From Ehretia macrophylla (lineage: Eukaryota > Streptophyta > Magnoliopsida > Boraginales > Ehretiaceae), in NCBI GenBank assembly GCA_037974665.1, contig CM075782.1, forward strand, positions 43,390,851-43,454,850: 64,000 nt of DNA, given 5' to 3'. The notes beneath the pieces were generated by a model, which saw nothing but the letters and a program-made list of their open reading frames with translations, was not told the origin of the DNA and made no database searches. Every line of letters starts with the position of its first letter. Position 1 is the stretch's first letter. Shown one piece after another: positions 48,201-58,899 of the stretch. The position numbers and the translations under genes were made by a program.

Positions 48201-50328
48201 ACACGTAGATCAGATTCCTTGATTCCTGTGTGATAAGGTTGATCATATGTGCAATTTGCTTGGAGTTGTTGTGTTTTGAGACCTTGAGGTCTTGTAGATA
48301 TGTTTGGAAGTTGTAATCTTGTATGTTGGCTAAAGTTAGATGGTCTGTAATAATGGATTTTGGATTTCTTCTCTTATTGCATGCTTGGGTGTTTATTAAC
48401 TTGTCAGAAGAACTTGGTTTTAGATGTATCCAACTACTTATAGATAAAGTTAACATTGTCTTGCATGCTTGTGTGCTTTAAATAGATTTTGTTGCTCCAA
48501 GACTCGAATGGCCTTGTGACCTTGGGTTGGCTATGAAAATCTTGAAGGATAGATTTTATGTGTTGTTGGATGTGAGTTAAAGATTGTATGTGGCTATTTA
48601 CAGGTAATAGTTTAGTCCACGGTACAGAGGAGAATCTGTCCGAGTGACAAGTCCGGACTTGACCTATAGCGTGGGGTTGGGTTCGGGGCGTTACACTGTC
48701 CGTCCTAGCAAGCCCAATGCTGCCCAGGGGGTACCGGAACTTCTACCATGGGGTCCATTAGATTACTCAATTGTATCATTTATATAACTTCCATCTCTCC
48801 AAGGAGGATTCACCAAGCGAGAGTGGGTTTCAATGTAGAAACAAGCTCGGAGGTAACAAAGTAGGTTGTCACCGGTTAGTGATAACAATTAAACACATAC
48901 CAATATAATCATAATCCAATTAGAGTTCATGTAACATATAAACATGCATGAGAAGATCAACCAAGTAGGATTCCTCCGATAGCCAAGCATGATCACGAAT
49001 GCAATAAGAAGTTCATGCTAATTCGGTGCTCATAGCTAGGTTCAAGGAAATGTATTTACATGTGTAAGGTGAAGGCTAACTTTTTTGTTCAACTCTTACC
49101 AAATAATTTACCAAAAAGGGTCATGGAACAAGTTAGAAATAACGAGAAAAAGTGTGCAAAGAAAGAGGCAAGATAGGCTAATTAAGCGAAGTAAAACAGG
49201 GGAGTCGCGCTAGACCTAACTTAAACAGTTAATTTTCCTATTTTCCCAACCTCCAAATAATCTGATTTTAGTCTAGAATCGAAACTTATCGAAAGTAGAT
49301 AGCTCTAGAATCAAACGGAATGCAATTCAGAGTTGAAACGAATGAGATATGGCCTCTACAAAAACACTGCGCAAAGCTGTCAAACATCCGGGCGTTGTAG
49401 CCTTCATCCGATCGACCGGATGAAGCAGGTAACGCCCGGATGGGAGTTTTCTGCGGGGCGTTGTGGCTTTTATCCGGGCGGCCGGATAGAGGCTGTAACG
49501 CCTAGATAACTGGACGGGAAAGACCCAATTTTTTCAATAATCATCCAAACAACCTCCCATCCTCCTACCAATACTCAAGCAAGTTCAAAGTGGCTATTAG
49601 GCATCATACAAGGGTTCAAATTCAACCAAAACCACCCAAAATCAACAATCAACAAACACCTAAAATGAAATTCCAATTCCTAAATCTACAACACACCAAA
49701 CTCAATCTCCTCATTCAAGCTTAGATATACAAGATATAGCAATATTATTACGCATATATAATCACATTCATGCTCAACATAGCTTTGAAAACTTTTAAGA
49801 AAACAACCCTTACCTCAAGGATGCAAGAAAATGCTAGAGTAGTATAGTTGAAGGCAAGAGAAAGCTCAAGAGTGGCTTTAAATGGCTAAAATCAACTTTC
49901 TTTCTTCCTCTTTCTTCTTCTTCCTCTTTCTTTTTCTCTCCTTCCCCTCTCCCTCTCTTACGCGTGTGTGGGTATATGTTTTGTGTGTGTGTGTGTGTGC
50001 GCAGAATTTTAGTATGTGTTGAGTGTGTTGTGTGTGGGAAAGAATAGTAGAAGTAGGTAGAAATATCCTAAGATGCTCATTGACCAAATTGTCTTTCTAA
50101 CTTAATGTTTATTTCTAGTTTGCCACCTTGTTTTATTTCAACTATCTTAGTTAGCTATTGTGATTGAGTAGTAATTAATTAATGCCTATGATATCTAAAA
50201 CACCCAAATATACATAATTGAATTTAGATGCACGTTAAACGAGACTAACACACGTATTTTAGACTAAATGCACGTAAATCAATATAATCACATTTTAAAT
50301 GTTATGATATGCGTATGGGGTTCTGTAC
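45247..50328 (-). mobile_element. Del/Tekay-like solo LTR, interrupted by another solo LTR
   Basis: On the plus strand it starts TGTCACGACCCCATTTTC and ends ATGGGGTTCTGTACA, imperfect inverted ends of TG...CA type. Without the nested LTR (46264-48695 and its duplication) it is about 2.6 kb. It lies within an array of GGAGACGG motifs found on both sides. No matching 5 bp target duplication is visible (GAGAC against GGGCT), so one end may be rearranged. It includes TGAGCTAAGTATAGCTCA near 45802, a short hairpin resembling the one in the 321-2902 LTR, and two GC-rich hairpins at 49385-49502. No internal domains remain. Confidence 0.75.
46264..48695 (+). mobile_element. Del/Tekay-like solo LTR, 2.43 kb
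   Basis: It starts TGTGACGCCCGGG and ends TTCGGGGCGTTACA, with a perfect 5 bp target duplication CTGTC (46259-46263, 48696-48700). It resembles the 321-2902 LTR in layout and end sequences and inserted in the opposite direction into the older LTR around it. No internal sequence is present. Short open frames inside are not convincing genes. Confidence 0.92.
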
Positions 50329-50724
50329 AGGGCTTCACAAAGACCGCCAAGGCCGTTTCCATGAGGAGAATCCCAACGCTCCAATATGGAGACAGCTTAG
50401 GTCGTCTCTATTTGGAGCATCCGACTGCTCTATAATGGAGACGGCTCAGGCCATCTCCATTTTGGAGACGGACTGGGTCATCTCCATGAAAAGAGGCCTA
50501 ACGCTCCAATTCCAATTTGGAGTCGGCTTGGCCGTCTCCATTTGGAGCGCCCGACTGCTCCAAATTGGTGATGGCTCGTACCGTCTCCATTTTGGAGATG
50601 GACTAGGCCATCTCCATTACAGAGAGGCCCGTCCAAAGATTAAAAGGAGATGGCCTGTCCGTCTCTAATTTGGAGACGGACTGGGCCATCTCTATAGGGA
50701 CTCGTCTTGTCAGGTCCCCATAAA

Positions 50725-50880
50725 CAATGAGCGATGGCCTAGTGACTCATTGGGCCATCACCATGGGGAACCAGCTTAGCTGGTTCCCATTATGGCTGGG
50801 CAACGGCCCAATGAGTCACTAAGCCGTCGCCCAATCCACTTAAAGAAGACGAGGGCAACAGTAGCTGCTGCCCTCGTCTT
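50725..50880. repeat. Foldback block: two hairpins
   Basis: A near-perfect inverted repeat with arms of about 50 bases (50725-50777 and 50779-50835) is centred on GGGAACCAGC-TTA-GCTGGTTCCC. It is followed by a second hairpin with perfect 12 bp arms, AAGACGAGGGCA (50846-50857) and TGCCCTCGTCTT (50869-50880). It lies at the edge of the GGAGACGG array in CACTA 2. Confidence 0.85.
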
Positions 50881-50945
50881 ATTCAAATAACAAAAAAAGA
50901 AAAACGAGAACAGCCCCCTCCGTACCCAACAAAGACGAAGATTTG

Positions 50946-50984
50946 CACCCCCCCCACCCCACCCCCTGCCCCTTCCCCCTAACC
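50946..50984 (-). repeat. C-rich tract (G-rich on minus strand)
   Basis: A string of C runs (CCCCCCCC, CCCC, CCCCC, CCCC, CCCCC) that could form a G-quadruplex on the minus strand. As in CACTA 1, it lies close to a long TA microsatellite. Confidence 0.7.
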
Positions 50985-51107
50985 CATGCCACTATCCCAC
51001 GGCCAAATACCCCCTCCCTTTACAAATTTTCGCGAAAAACACCTCCTACCCAATTTATTTGGTAAATTCTGAAATGTGTTTTGTTTTTTTTTTCTTTTTT
51101 TATGTAT

Positions 51108-51182
51108 GTATATATATATGTATATGTATATTTATATATACTATATGTATTTGTATTTTTATATATACTATATGTATTTGTA

Positions 51183-51238
<56 letters not shown>

Positions 51239-51290
51239 TGTTAATGTATTTGAAATTATTGTTATATATACATATATATATATGCATTTA
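51108..51290. repeat. TA/TATG microsatellite
   Basis: Mixed TATG/TATA repeats run into an uninterrupted TA run at about 51186-51234. Open frames across it encode only I/Y/M strings and are artefacts. Confidence 0.9.
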
Positions 51291-51299
51291 TGTATATAG

Positions 51300-52440
51300 T
51301 TTCTCTTATTTGATTTGTAGTATTTATGTAAGTTAATATATTTAATTTTTGCACTTATTTTTACATTTTTATATATATTTTGTTTTCTTCACTTTTCGTA
51401 ATTTTTTTCTTTTATTAACCAAAAGATATGTTTTGTACTTTTTTTTTGTTTAATTTTTTTGCTTTTCATTTTTTTCTATTTTTTTTATTATTTTGCCCGA
51501 AAATAATAACATGTTAAATTAAGTATTTTTGTTTTTCATTATAATTTTCAGAACTGTGTTTTAAAATTTTTTCACATTTTTTTTAAAATTTTCAGAATTT
51601 TTTTTTTGTTAATTATTGTATTCTTCTGCACTTTTTTATTAAAAAATTAAATTTTCAACTTAATTCATATTTATTTAATTACGAATTTTTATAGTATTTT
51701 TAGTTAATTTGATGGGTTTGGCTTTTCTTTGTTAGGTTTGGGGTTTCGGCTAATTGTTGCATCGCAAATAGATTCTATCATCTCAAGTGAGTTTGATGAA
51801 ATTATGAGTTTTTTGTTGTACAATTTATATTTTTGGAATTGTAAATATGTTTAATTAAATTAAACTTATTGTGATTATTTGTTATATTCATATTAAATTT
51901 ATTATGAGAATTGAGTTGTTGGGGTATTGTGAAGATGGATGTTTGTGTAAATGGATGAAGGGGTGTGTTGATGTTGCCAGTTGAATTGTTTGTTTGCAAT
52001 TGTAAAGATTTTGTTTTATTGGTGGAGAATTGGTTTTATGCAATTGTATTCATCTATTTAAGTAAAGTTAAGTTAACTCAATTGGACAAAAATCAACAAT
52101 TAACAAGTAAGAAGACCGATATGATCTTGAGTATGTGTCTTCAAAATTAAGTAACTTAAATTAAGTTAGAAGGTTAACATGGTAGTATAATATGTTTAGT
52201 ACTCAAGAAGTAAGTAAAGTTAAGATAGTGCATTAAGTAATTAAATACGTTAAGTTAATAAAGTTAGTTAATTAAGAAGTAAGAATTGTAGAAAATTTCA
52301 TGTCGTAAGTTGATATTAACAAATAAATAAGTTAAGTTAACAAAGTAACATAAGTAAGATAAGTAGTTAACTATAAACATTTGTCTAGGTGAAGTAGTTA
52401 ATTAAGATGCTTCTTAACTTAAGAAGTGTAGGCACTATAT
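51300..52440. other. T-rich and AT-rich interior of CACTA 2
   Basis: Poly-T-rich sequence to about 51720, then AT-rich DNA with many TTAAGTTAA-type words. No gene was recognised. Confidence 0.5.
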
Positions 52441-52444
52441 GTAT

Positions 52445-53060
52445 GTATTTGTGTGGCTTGAAGGATTGTACAATTAGTTTCAGCTACGTGGATTGTTAGC
52501 TAGTAGTTTGGGTTGTAATAACTTTAATGATTTGCAGTTGTTTTTAATTATCTTCTATGCTTTGTTGTGTTAATGAAGGTTGGATGGTGGACTTTAAATA
52601 TAAGAAAATATTATAGATAAGATTAGAGTGGTAAGATAAGTGGTTTTAAACATAGAATTTCAATAGATTATGAGAATGCTTGACCATATGTTGTATATTA
52701 TGCATAGTAGAAAGGCTCGGATGGCCTTATAGACCTGGGAAGTTATGAAATGAATGTTATATATTGTCTTTGTGCCTATTTCTTCTATGTACAAGTAACT
52801 GATTAGTCAATGATACAGAGGATACTATGTCCGTTTGTCGGGTCTTGTATGTATTTGTGTTGCTTGAACAATTATATTTTCAAGTTAGAGATTGTATGAC
52901 TTGTTAGGTCGTAGTATGGGTTGTAATAACTTTAATGATTTGCAGCTACTTTTAATTATCTTCCGTGCTTGGTTGTGTTAATGAAGGTTGGACGGTGAAC
53001 TTTAAATATAAGAAAATATTATAGATAAGATTAGAAATGAGGTGTCTAAAAAATTAAGTA
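52445..53060. repeat. ~180 bp direct duplication flanking an LTR-end fragment
   Basis: 52451-52635 and 52862-53040 share TGGGTTGTAATAACTTTAAT, TTTTAATTATCTTC and GGACTTTAAATATAAG-like stretches. Between them, 52705-52850 (AGGCTCGGATGGCC ... CAGAGGATACTATGTCCG) resembles the last ~200 bases of the Del/Tekay-like LTRs at 2705-2820 and 48500-48660, so a decayed LTR end lies here. Confidence 0.6.
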
Positions 53061-53809
53061 AGTCAAGTTACAAGGTTAACATGATAGTATGATAAGTTAA
53101 GATAACATAAGATGTTAAGGCTAAGTTTAAGTATGATGAGTTAAGAAGTAATATCATTCCGCATCCACCAAAAGCCCTTGCTACTTGTCTGATCAATCAC
53201 ACTGATTGTTTCAATAGTTCACTGAAAGCCCTTCAGAAAGAAAGACCTAATAAAGGGTTGTTCTGTTCTGTAACCTTATACTCGATAACCTGTAAAAAAT
53301 ATATGAGAAGCAAAGTTCACAGAAGGTTGGGAAAGTATGAATACTGTGTCCAACATGAAATGCATTTATAAGAAGTTAATTTAAGATTACGTTAATATTT
53401 AACTTAAGATAAGTTAGCAACTTAAATTAAGAAGTCGTTTCACTTAAGATCTTCAGCTACATGGATCTTCATCAAATAAACTATGTTACATATATTTATC
53501 ATGTCGTTTTATTTATCCACCATTTATACATGTTGGATGCTCTTTAAGTACTTAGCATTTTGAAAGTTTAATTTGTTGTGTTGTAGCCATAAAATCCTTG
53601 TTGTGCAATTGTTAAATGTTTAAGGTGAATTGTTATTGATAAAATTGTTACCCTATTATTATAGTAGCTGTTGCAATTATTATAGATACTGTTACAATAA
53701 AAAAGGTCCGTTTAACTGTTGTAATCCCAAGATTATGCTACAAATGTAACGAATTCAACAAGTCATTTATTGAATATGTTAATTAATACATAGGACATTT
53801 TTGTACGAT

Positions 53810-54477
53810 ATGGACCCAAGTCGTGAATGGATGAATCATCGCCATGATCCTGACGAACATCTTAATGAGGCATTTATTTGTGGTGTATGCGAATTCGTTG
53901 GACAACATTGCAATATACAAAGGTCGTTCTTTTCAAATGTGACTGGTATGATTCCACAAAGGACAGAGGGGTGAAGTATCATCTGAAGACCGGACAGGTT
54001 GAAGTGAACGTTAAGAGAAAGTATCAAAAATATAAATCGTTTGTTTTGACTGAACAAGTTCAACAAGTGTACTATTGTAAATACCCAGGAGCCAAAAGGG
54101 ATCGAATGGATTGGTGGGCTGTGGTTAAAATTCGTTCAAGAAATTTATATGACCTATCAAGACAACAGAGTATAGGAGAAAAAGAAATAGCTTTTCAGTC
54201 AGATGACATGAATGTGCCCGAAGTACAGCCGACTAATGCAGACTTACCTCCACTTTGTCATGCATCGGGTGAGAACATAGAAATATTAGACGAATATATT
54301 AATGATTTACATGCTCAACGTGATGCTCAACAAAAGGACGAGGAGATTGAAGAAGAAAAAGATTATGATGATGATGATGATGATGATTCACAAGACGAAG
54401 ATGAAGAAGAAGATGATGATGATGATGTTGACGGTGATGATGATGATGCTGATGATGACGAGGAAGATGATATTTAG
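53810..54477 (+). pseudogene. CACTA transposase remnant: N-terminus plus DUF4216 domain
   Basis: An ATG at 53810 opens a short frame (MDPSREWMNHRHDPDEHLNE) like the start of TNP2-type CACTA transposases. The frame from 53878 to the stop at 54477 (199 codons) contains a DUF4216-type domain (VVLFKCDWYD, FVLTEQVQQVYY, DWWAVVKIRSRN), normally at the C-terminal side of the same protein. The two parts are in different frames and the large central transposase domain is missing, so most of the gene was deleted. The last ~45 residues are almost all Asp and Glu, encoded by GAT/GAA-rich repeats (about 54340-54470). It supports the CACTA classification. A functional protein is unlikely. Confidence 0.78.
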
Positions 54478-55364
54478 TTAGTTCTTATTATTATGTAACG
54501 AATTCTTGTTGATGTATGCGACTTATTTATGAAAGGATGAAAACAATTTATAAGTAAATTAGCGAATCATGTGTATGTATCTATTAATGTGTGTATCAAT
54601 TACCTTTAATTTCTTATCTGTGAATTGTTGGGGAACAAACATGGCTGCAGGTAAAGATAACTCCTCAAGTGGAATTAGATAATTAATGATTTAGAAAAAA
54701 AATTAAAGAATTTATATGAAAAAAAAATTATTAATTTCAATATTGGCGACGACATGAAGACGACATGGAGACGGAAATTTTACGATTTAATTTGGAGACT
54801 GAGTGGAGATGGTTATTTTTAAAGACGGTTTGGAGACGGGGTGGAGACAATATTTTTTGAGACGGTTTGGAGACGGGGGTCGAGATGATTTTTTGGGAGG
54901 CAGGGTGGAGATGGTTTTTTTTGGAGACAGCTTAGTGACGGAATAGAGACGTGATAATTTTGGAGACGGCTTGGAATCGGATTGGAGACACTATGTTTTT
55001 GGAGATGGTTTGTAAACGGAATGGATACGGTATTTTTTGGAGATGACTTGAAAACGGTATGGAGACACTATGTTTTTGGCGATGGTGTGGAGACGCTATT
55101 TTTGGGAGACAATTCAGAGACGAATTTGGAGACCGACTAAAATGGCGTCGCCAAAAGTGATGATATGGCGATGAGACGACAAATTGGCGATGCTACTTTT
55201 GGCGACGGTCAATTTTCATCTCCATGGCGTCGCCAACCATCGCCAATACCCATTTGGTGATGGCATGGAGACGATTTTTGGTCGTCGCCAATTGTAGTTT
55301 TTTTGTAGTGCATCTCCATATTTGTCTCTTTTTTACCTCACCACAAGTGAGTTTACAACTCACA

Positions 55365-56307
55365 CAGGGTTCAAGTCTCGACGCCACCTATTTAAAAATA
55401 TTAAAACTGTACACTTGAAAGACAAACTAAAAACGAACTTGCTTGCACGTACAAAAACATGTTAAAGATAATAAATAAATATCATAAACTACTACCAAAA
55501 TCTTAAGCAATCAATTTACTACCAAAGTTGTCAAATAAGTCTTCTTTGCACTTTTTATTCGTATTTGGTATATATATGAACTTATTTGAGCAATAGGAAA
55601 GCACATTTGGCAAGTGATTTTGATCCTCAATACCAAGTTTGCATTCAAAACGTGAGTTTAGGATAAAATGTTAGCTTTTGTATTTCCAAACGTGATTTTT
55701 AACATTTATATATAAAACTTTTGGCCAAACATTATTTCAACACATCTATCCCCTCAAAATAATCCCATTATACATATATACTTCTTAATGATGAACAAAA
55801 TATAAAATGAAAATTTATACCTTATTTCACTCTTTGAAATTATTTTTCTTTTTCATTTGAATGAGGCTTAGCCTCTGTGAGGAAAAAATATACACTAGTT
55901 TGAGTAGTCATATTGGCTACTTCACAATTATCTTGGGGAATGTTTCACATCTCTTGTATTTCTTCAAAAAAGCGAGAACAACACTAAGAATATTGTAAAC
56001 ACCAACACTTTCAACAGATTATCTTAGGCCAAAATTGACAATTCAATCTGCGCACCCATTTATCTCTCGATAGATGTGTAAAAGATGGAAGCCCAGATTT
56101 TCTTGTAAGACAGTTTTACAATCATCAATCATGAATTTGAAGGGACTACAAGAACATACTACTAGCATTTCTCTCTTGCATAAGCGGGTCCTAAACAATG
56201 AACGAGTCAATTAATATTTTTTTTTCAAAATTATCTCATGATACCCTTAACTTAATTGTTTCACAAACTTGGGTTTGTTTGGAAGCGTTCTTTTTATTTT
56301 TTGTTTG
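55365..56307. repeat. ~0.9 kb repeat, copy 4 of 4
   Basis: The unit II counterpart of copy 2 (12468-13415), starting CAGGGTTCAAGTCTCGAC. A decayed RNase H segment lies at about 56020-56210 on the minus strand. Confidence 0.75.
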
Positions 56308-58071
56308 TTTTTTTTTGAACAGTATGCAAAATGACTTTTAAAAACAAAAGAACATAAAATTTGTTTGAGTATAATTATTTCTCTGACAAAGTTTCTATAA
56401 TGAAGATATCATTCGAATTATATAAATAGATTTTTCTTTTATCAAACTATAAAACGAAACTATAATTTTTAGAAACTATAATTTTTATTAAATTATTATC
56501 ATTTCATTAATTAATTATTTAATTAATCTAATAACAATTTAAAATTAAATCTCGGTAGAACTAGCTACCTCCCTCCAATTGTTATGACAAAGAAAAATTC
56601 TACGAAATTCAGTATCATAAAGCAAAACTGCCCACTAACATGACATGCACATTACTAATAAAGACAGATAACAATAATGACTCCAGATAGCATTAACCAT
56701 AGAGAGAAAAAAGAATGCATCATCTACCATATGAGCATTAATCAATAATGCCTATGGCCCATTACAATGTAGATAAAATATGTTTTCATTGAACTTGAAA
56801 ACGATATCATATTAGTTAATTTGATATTTTATTTTAAAATTAATTAATATTATATGAAATAATTAAAATATTTTACGTTAGTTTTGAATATCTTATTTTA
56901 TTCATGTATAACAATTTAATATTCCAACAAATCAAATTCCACTTTCACCTTTTCATCTTTTGCCTAAAGGTAAACTATTCGATAGTTCAAATTAATACGA
57001 ACTTCTCACATATATAGATAGAATCACATGTATACATCTAATCACGAGATACTAACTGATCAGTTCTTGACTAACCGAACATTTGCCTTCATGTTAATTC
57101 TGCTGTAAGGGCTTGGTCAACTTTGTACATCGCCAGACAAATCGAATTACGTCATGCGTGAGCTATCTATCTTGTGGAATTTTTTTTTTTTTTTTTGGTC
57201 AATGGAAAAAAATATTTAAAAACGTGGAACAGCCGCTCTTCAGCTTGGTGGTGACTATAAGTGTCGTTGCTAATGGAGCTCACATGCTGGATCCTTGGAC
57301 TTTTATTTATCATTTGTAAGGCGTGTCCAAAGTTCAACGACAAAAAAAAAAAGAAAAAAAGAAGAAAAGAGAAGTTGTATTTTATTAAACTTTTAAGTAA
57401 TTAGAATACGTATTATTAAATGTAGTATTTTAATACTTTAATTGATGGGAAAAAAATGGTAATACTTTTATTATCTCTATAAGTTTATAAAAATATGATA
57501 GAAGTCTCTAAATATTTCAAAATACAAATGCAACAAATCATATTCTGAAAAGCAAATAAATGTGATGACTAGATCTTTAGTCATGGACTTAGCCAATCCT
57601 TAGAAACTATTTTATAGATCGTGTTCCTATGTAGTTGTGTGAGCTTTTGGAGAATGACAAATGGGGTGCTTTATCTCGCAAATTTGTCAATAGTTGATCT
57701 TGACTTTTGCCTCTTTTTTCACCAAAACAAAAGAGCAACAAATCATATTTTTACAAGGAATTATTAAATTATAATGATAACTCAAAGTCCAACGTCTAAC
57801 TTTCACATAACAAGTTCTTTTCATCTTAACATATTAAAGTGAAAGTAAGGACAAAATTATTAAAGAGTCAATGGGAGCAGTAATTTTCAGTCGCCCTAAT
57901 TTTTATTATAAATATGTATATTCTTAAAGCATTTTAATCAAGAAATCGTTTAGTTTTCAATGAAAAAATATTATTTATATATTAATATTAAAATGTGTTT
58001 TTTTTTTTTTAGTTCATAATGTGTTTTCTTAAATCAATTGAACAAAGGAACACTTTTTCTGTGATGTATTA
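56308..58071. other. AT-rich upstream region of unit II UGT87A
   Basis: This is collinear with 13416-15664 without the LINE, and includes its empty site GATCAGTTCTTGACTAACC near 57060. No gene was recognised. Confidence 0.65.
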
Positions 58072-58080
58072 TTATAAAAG
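58072..58080 (+). promoter_or_regulatory. Putative TATA box of unit II UGT87A
   Basis: TTATAAAAG, about 130 bases before the ATG, at the place matching 15665-15673. Confidence 0.4.
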
Positions 58081-58205
58081 AATTCAAATCCGAAACTATT
58101 GGCATTTAAGTATTTTACTTGTCATATTTGTCATTCTCGTCTTCTTCTTCTCCTCTTCGATCGTTTGCTTCTTTCAAGTTTCACCTACCCATTTCTCTCA
58201 CTTCC

Positions 58206-58681
58206 ATGGATGATTCTTCAAGCAACAAGCCAACTAGTATCCACCACGTTGTGGCTATGCCATACCAAGGCAGAGGCCATATCAACCCATTAATGAACCG
58301 CTGCAAATCATTAGTATCAAGAACCACCAACCTCATCATCACCTTTGTCATCACAGAGGAGTGGCTCGGCTTAATCGGCTCAGAAACCAAGCCGGCTAAC
58401 ATTCGCTTCGCTACAATCCCAAACGTGTTGCCATCTGAGCTGGGTCGTGCAGCTGACTTAGTTGGCTTTGTGGAAGCCACGCAGACCAAGATGGAGAAGC
58501 CATTTGAGCAGCTTCTTGATCAGATTGAGCTCCCAGTGACGATTATAATTGCTGACACTACTCTTCACTGGGCTGTTGATGTTGGAAACCGAAGGAATAT
58601 TCCGGTGGCATCATTCTGGACGATGTCAGCTTCATTGTTCTCTGTTTTTCACCATTTTCAGCTACTTCAACATATCAATGG
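58206..58681 (+). pseudogene. UGT87A: UGT87A-type glycosyltransferase, 5' fragment, unit II
   Basis: About the first 158 residues of exon 1 remain, starting at MDDSS as in unit I, with the His motif (GRGHINP) and IIADT. The frame is open, and across the unit I copia insertion site it reads straight through (RTTNLIITF), proving the empty site. After FQLLQHING the similarity ends and the frame stops within a few codons in unrelated sequence. Exon 2 with the sugar-donor PSPG box is missing, so no enzyme can be made. MPYQGRG replaces the usual MPYPGRG, and SELGRA the usual SELVRA. About twenty residues differ from unit I, suggesting relaxed constraint. Confidence 0.88.
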
Positions 58682-58899
58682 TGAGACGGGGTTCTAGTCC
58701 TTGGGGTCTGCCGTGTCCCTCACGTTACGGAGTGCACGAGTAAATGATTCATGCATAAGCAATTGTACAAAGCAAGAACTCACTGTTGTGTCAAATTTCA
58801 CTAAGAACTCGAATAATCTTGATTTGGACCTGAAGTTTTTGAAAGCGAAATAGTAGGTGTTGTGGGTATTAAAAATAACTTAGTTTAACTATTCTGCAT
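58682..58899. other. Junction sequence, unrecognised
   Basis: About 220 bases lie between the UGT break and the gag fragment. They include GTGAGACGGGGTTCTAG at the break. No similarity to other parts of the window was found. Confidence 0.4.

Larger units (their letters stand above)
42020..55310 (+). mobile_element. CACTA (En/Spm) element, 13.3 kb, with nested solo LTRs
   Basis: The terminal inverted repeats are CACAACAAAAAAACT on the left and CACTACAAAAAAACT as the complement of the right. A 3 bp duplication CAT flanks it (42017-42019, 55311-55313), and unit I has the empty site near 12417. Subterminal arrays with GGCGAC / GGTGAC / GGAGACGG and complements lie at 42045-42375 and 54745-55300. 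An inner GGAGACGG array at about 45170-45246 and 50329-50700 is split by solo LTRs. A DUF4216 coding remnant lies near the right end. The main transposase domain is missing, so the element is a deletion derivative. Confidence 0.92.
30548..58681. repeat. Segmental duplication unit II
   Basis: Same orientation and order as unit I (2903-21490). Insertions only here: two solo LTRs in the gypsy element (35574-37318, 39212-40897) and the 13.3 kb CACTA (42020-55310). The copia relic has lost much of its leader and LTR start here (break near 34095), and the ~0.9 kb repeat copy 3 has a deletion near 33455. The unit ends where the UGT coding sequence stops matching, near 58681. Its left limit cannot be set because unit I is cut by an LTR at 2902. 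Confidence 0.9.

Noticed and set aside
49878-50087. Minus-strand frame rich in Lys, Arg and Glu
   Set aside because: Lies in pyrimidine-rich and GT-repeat sequence of an LTR; low complexity.
51076-51336. Open frames rich in Ile, Tyr and Met
   Set aside because: Translations of a TA/TATG microsatellite, not genes.
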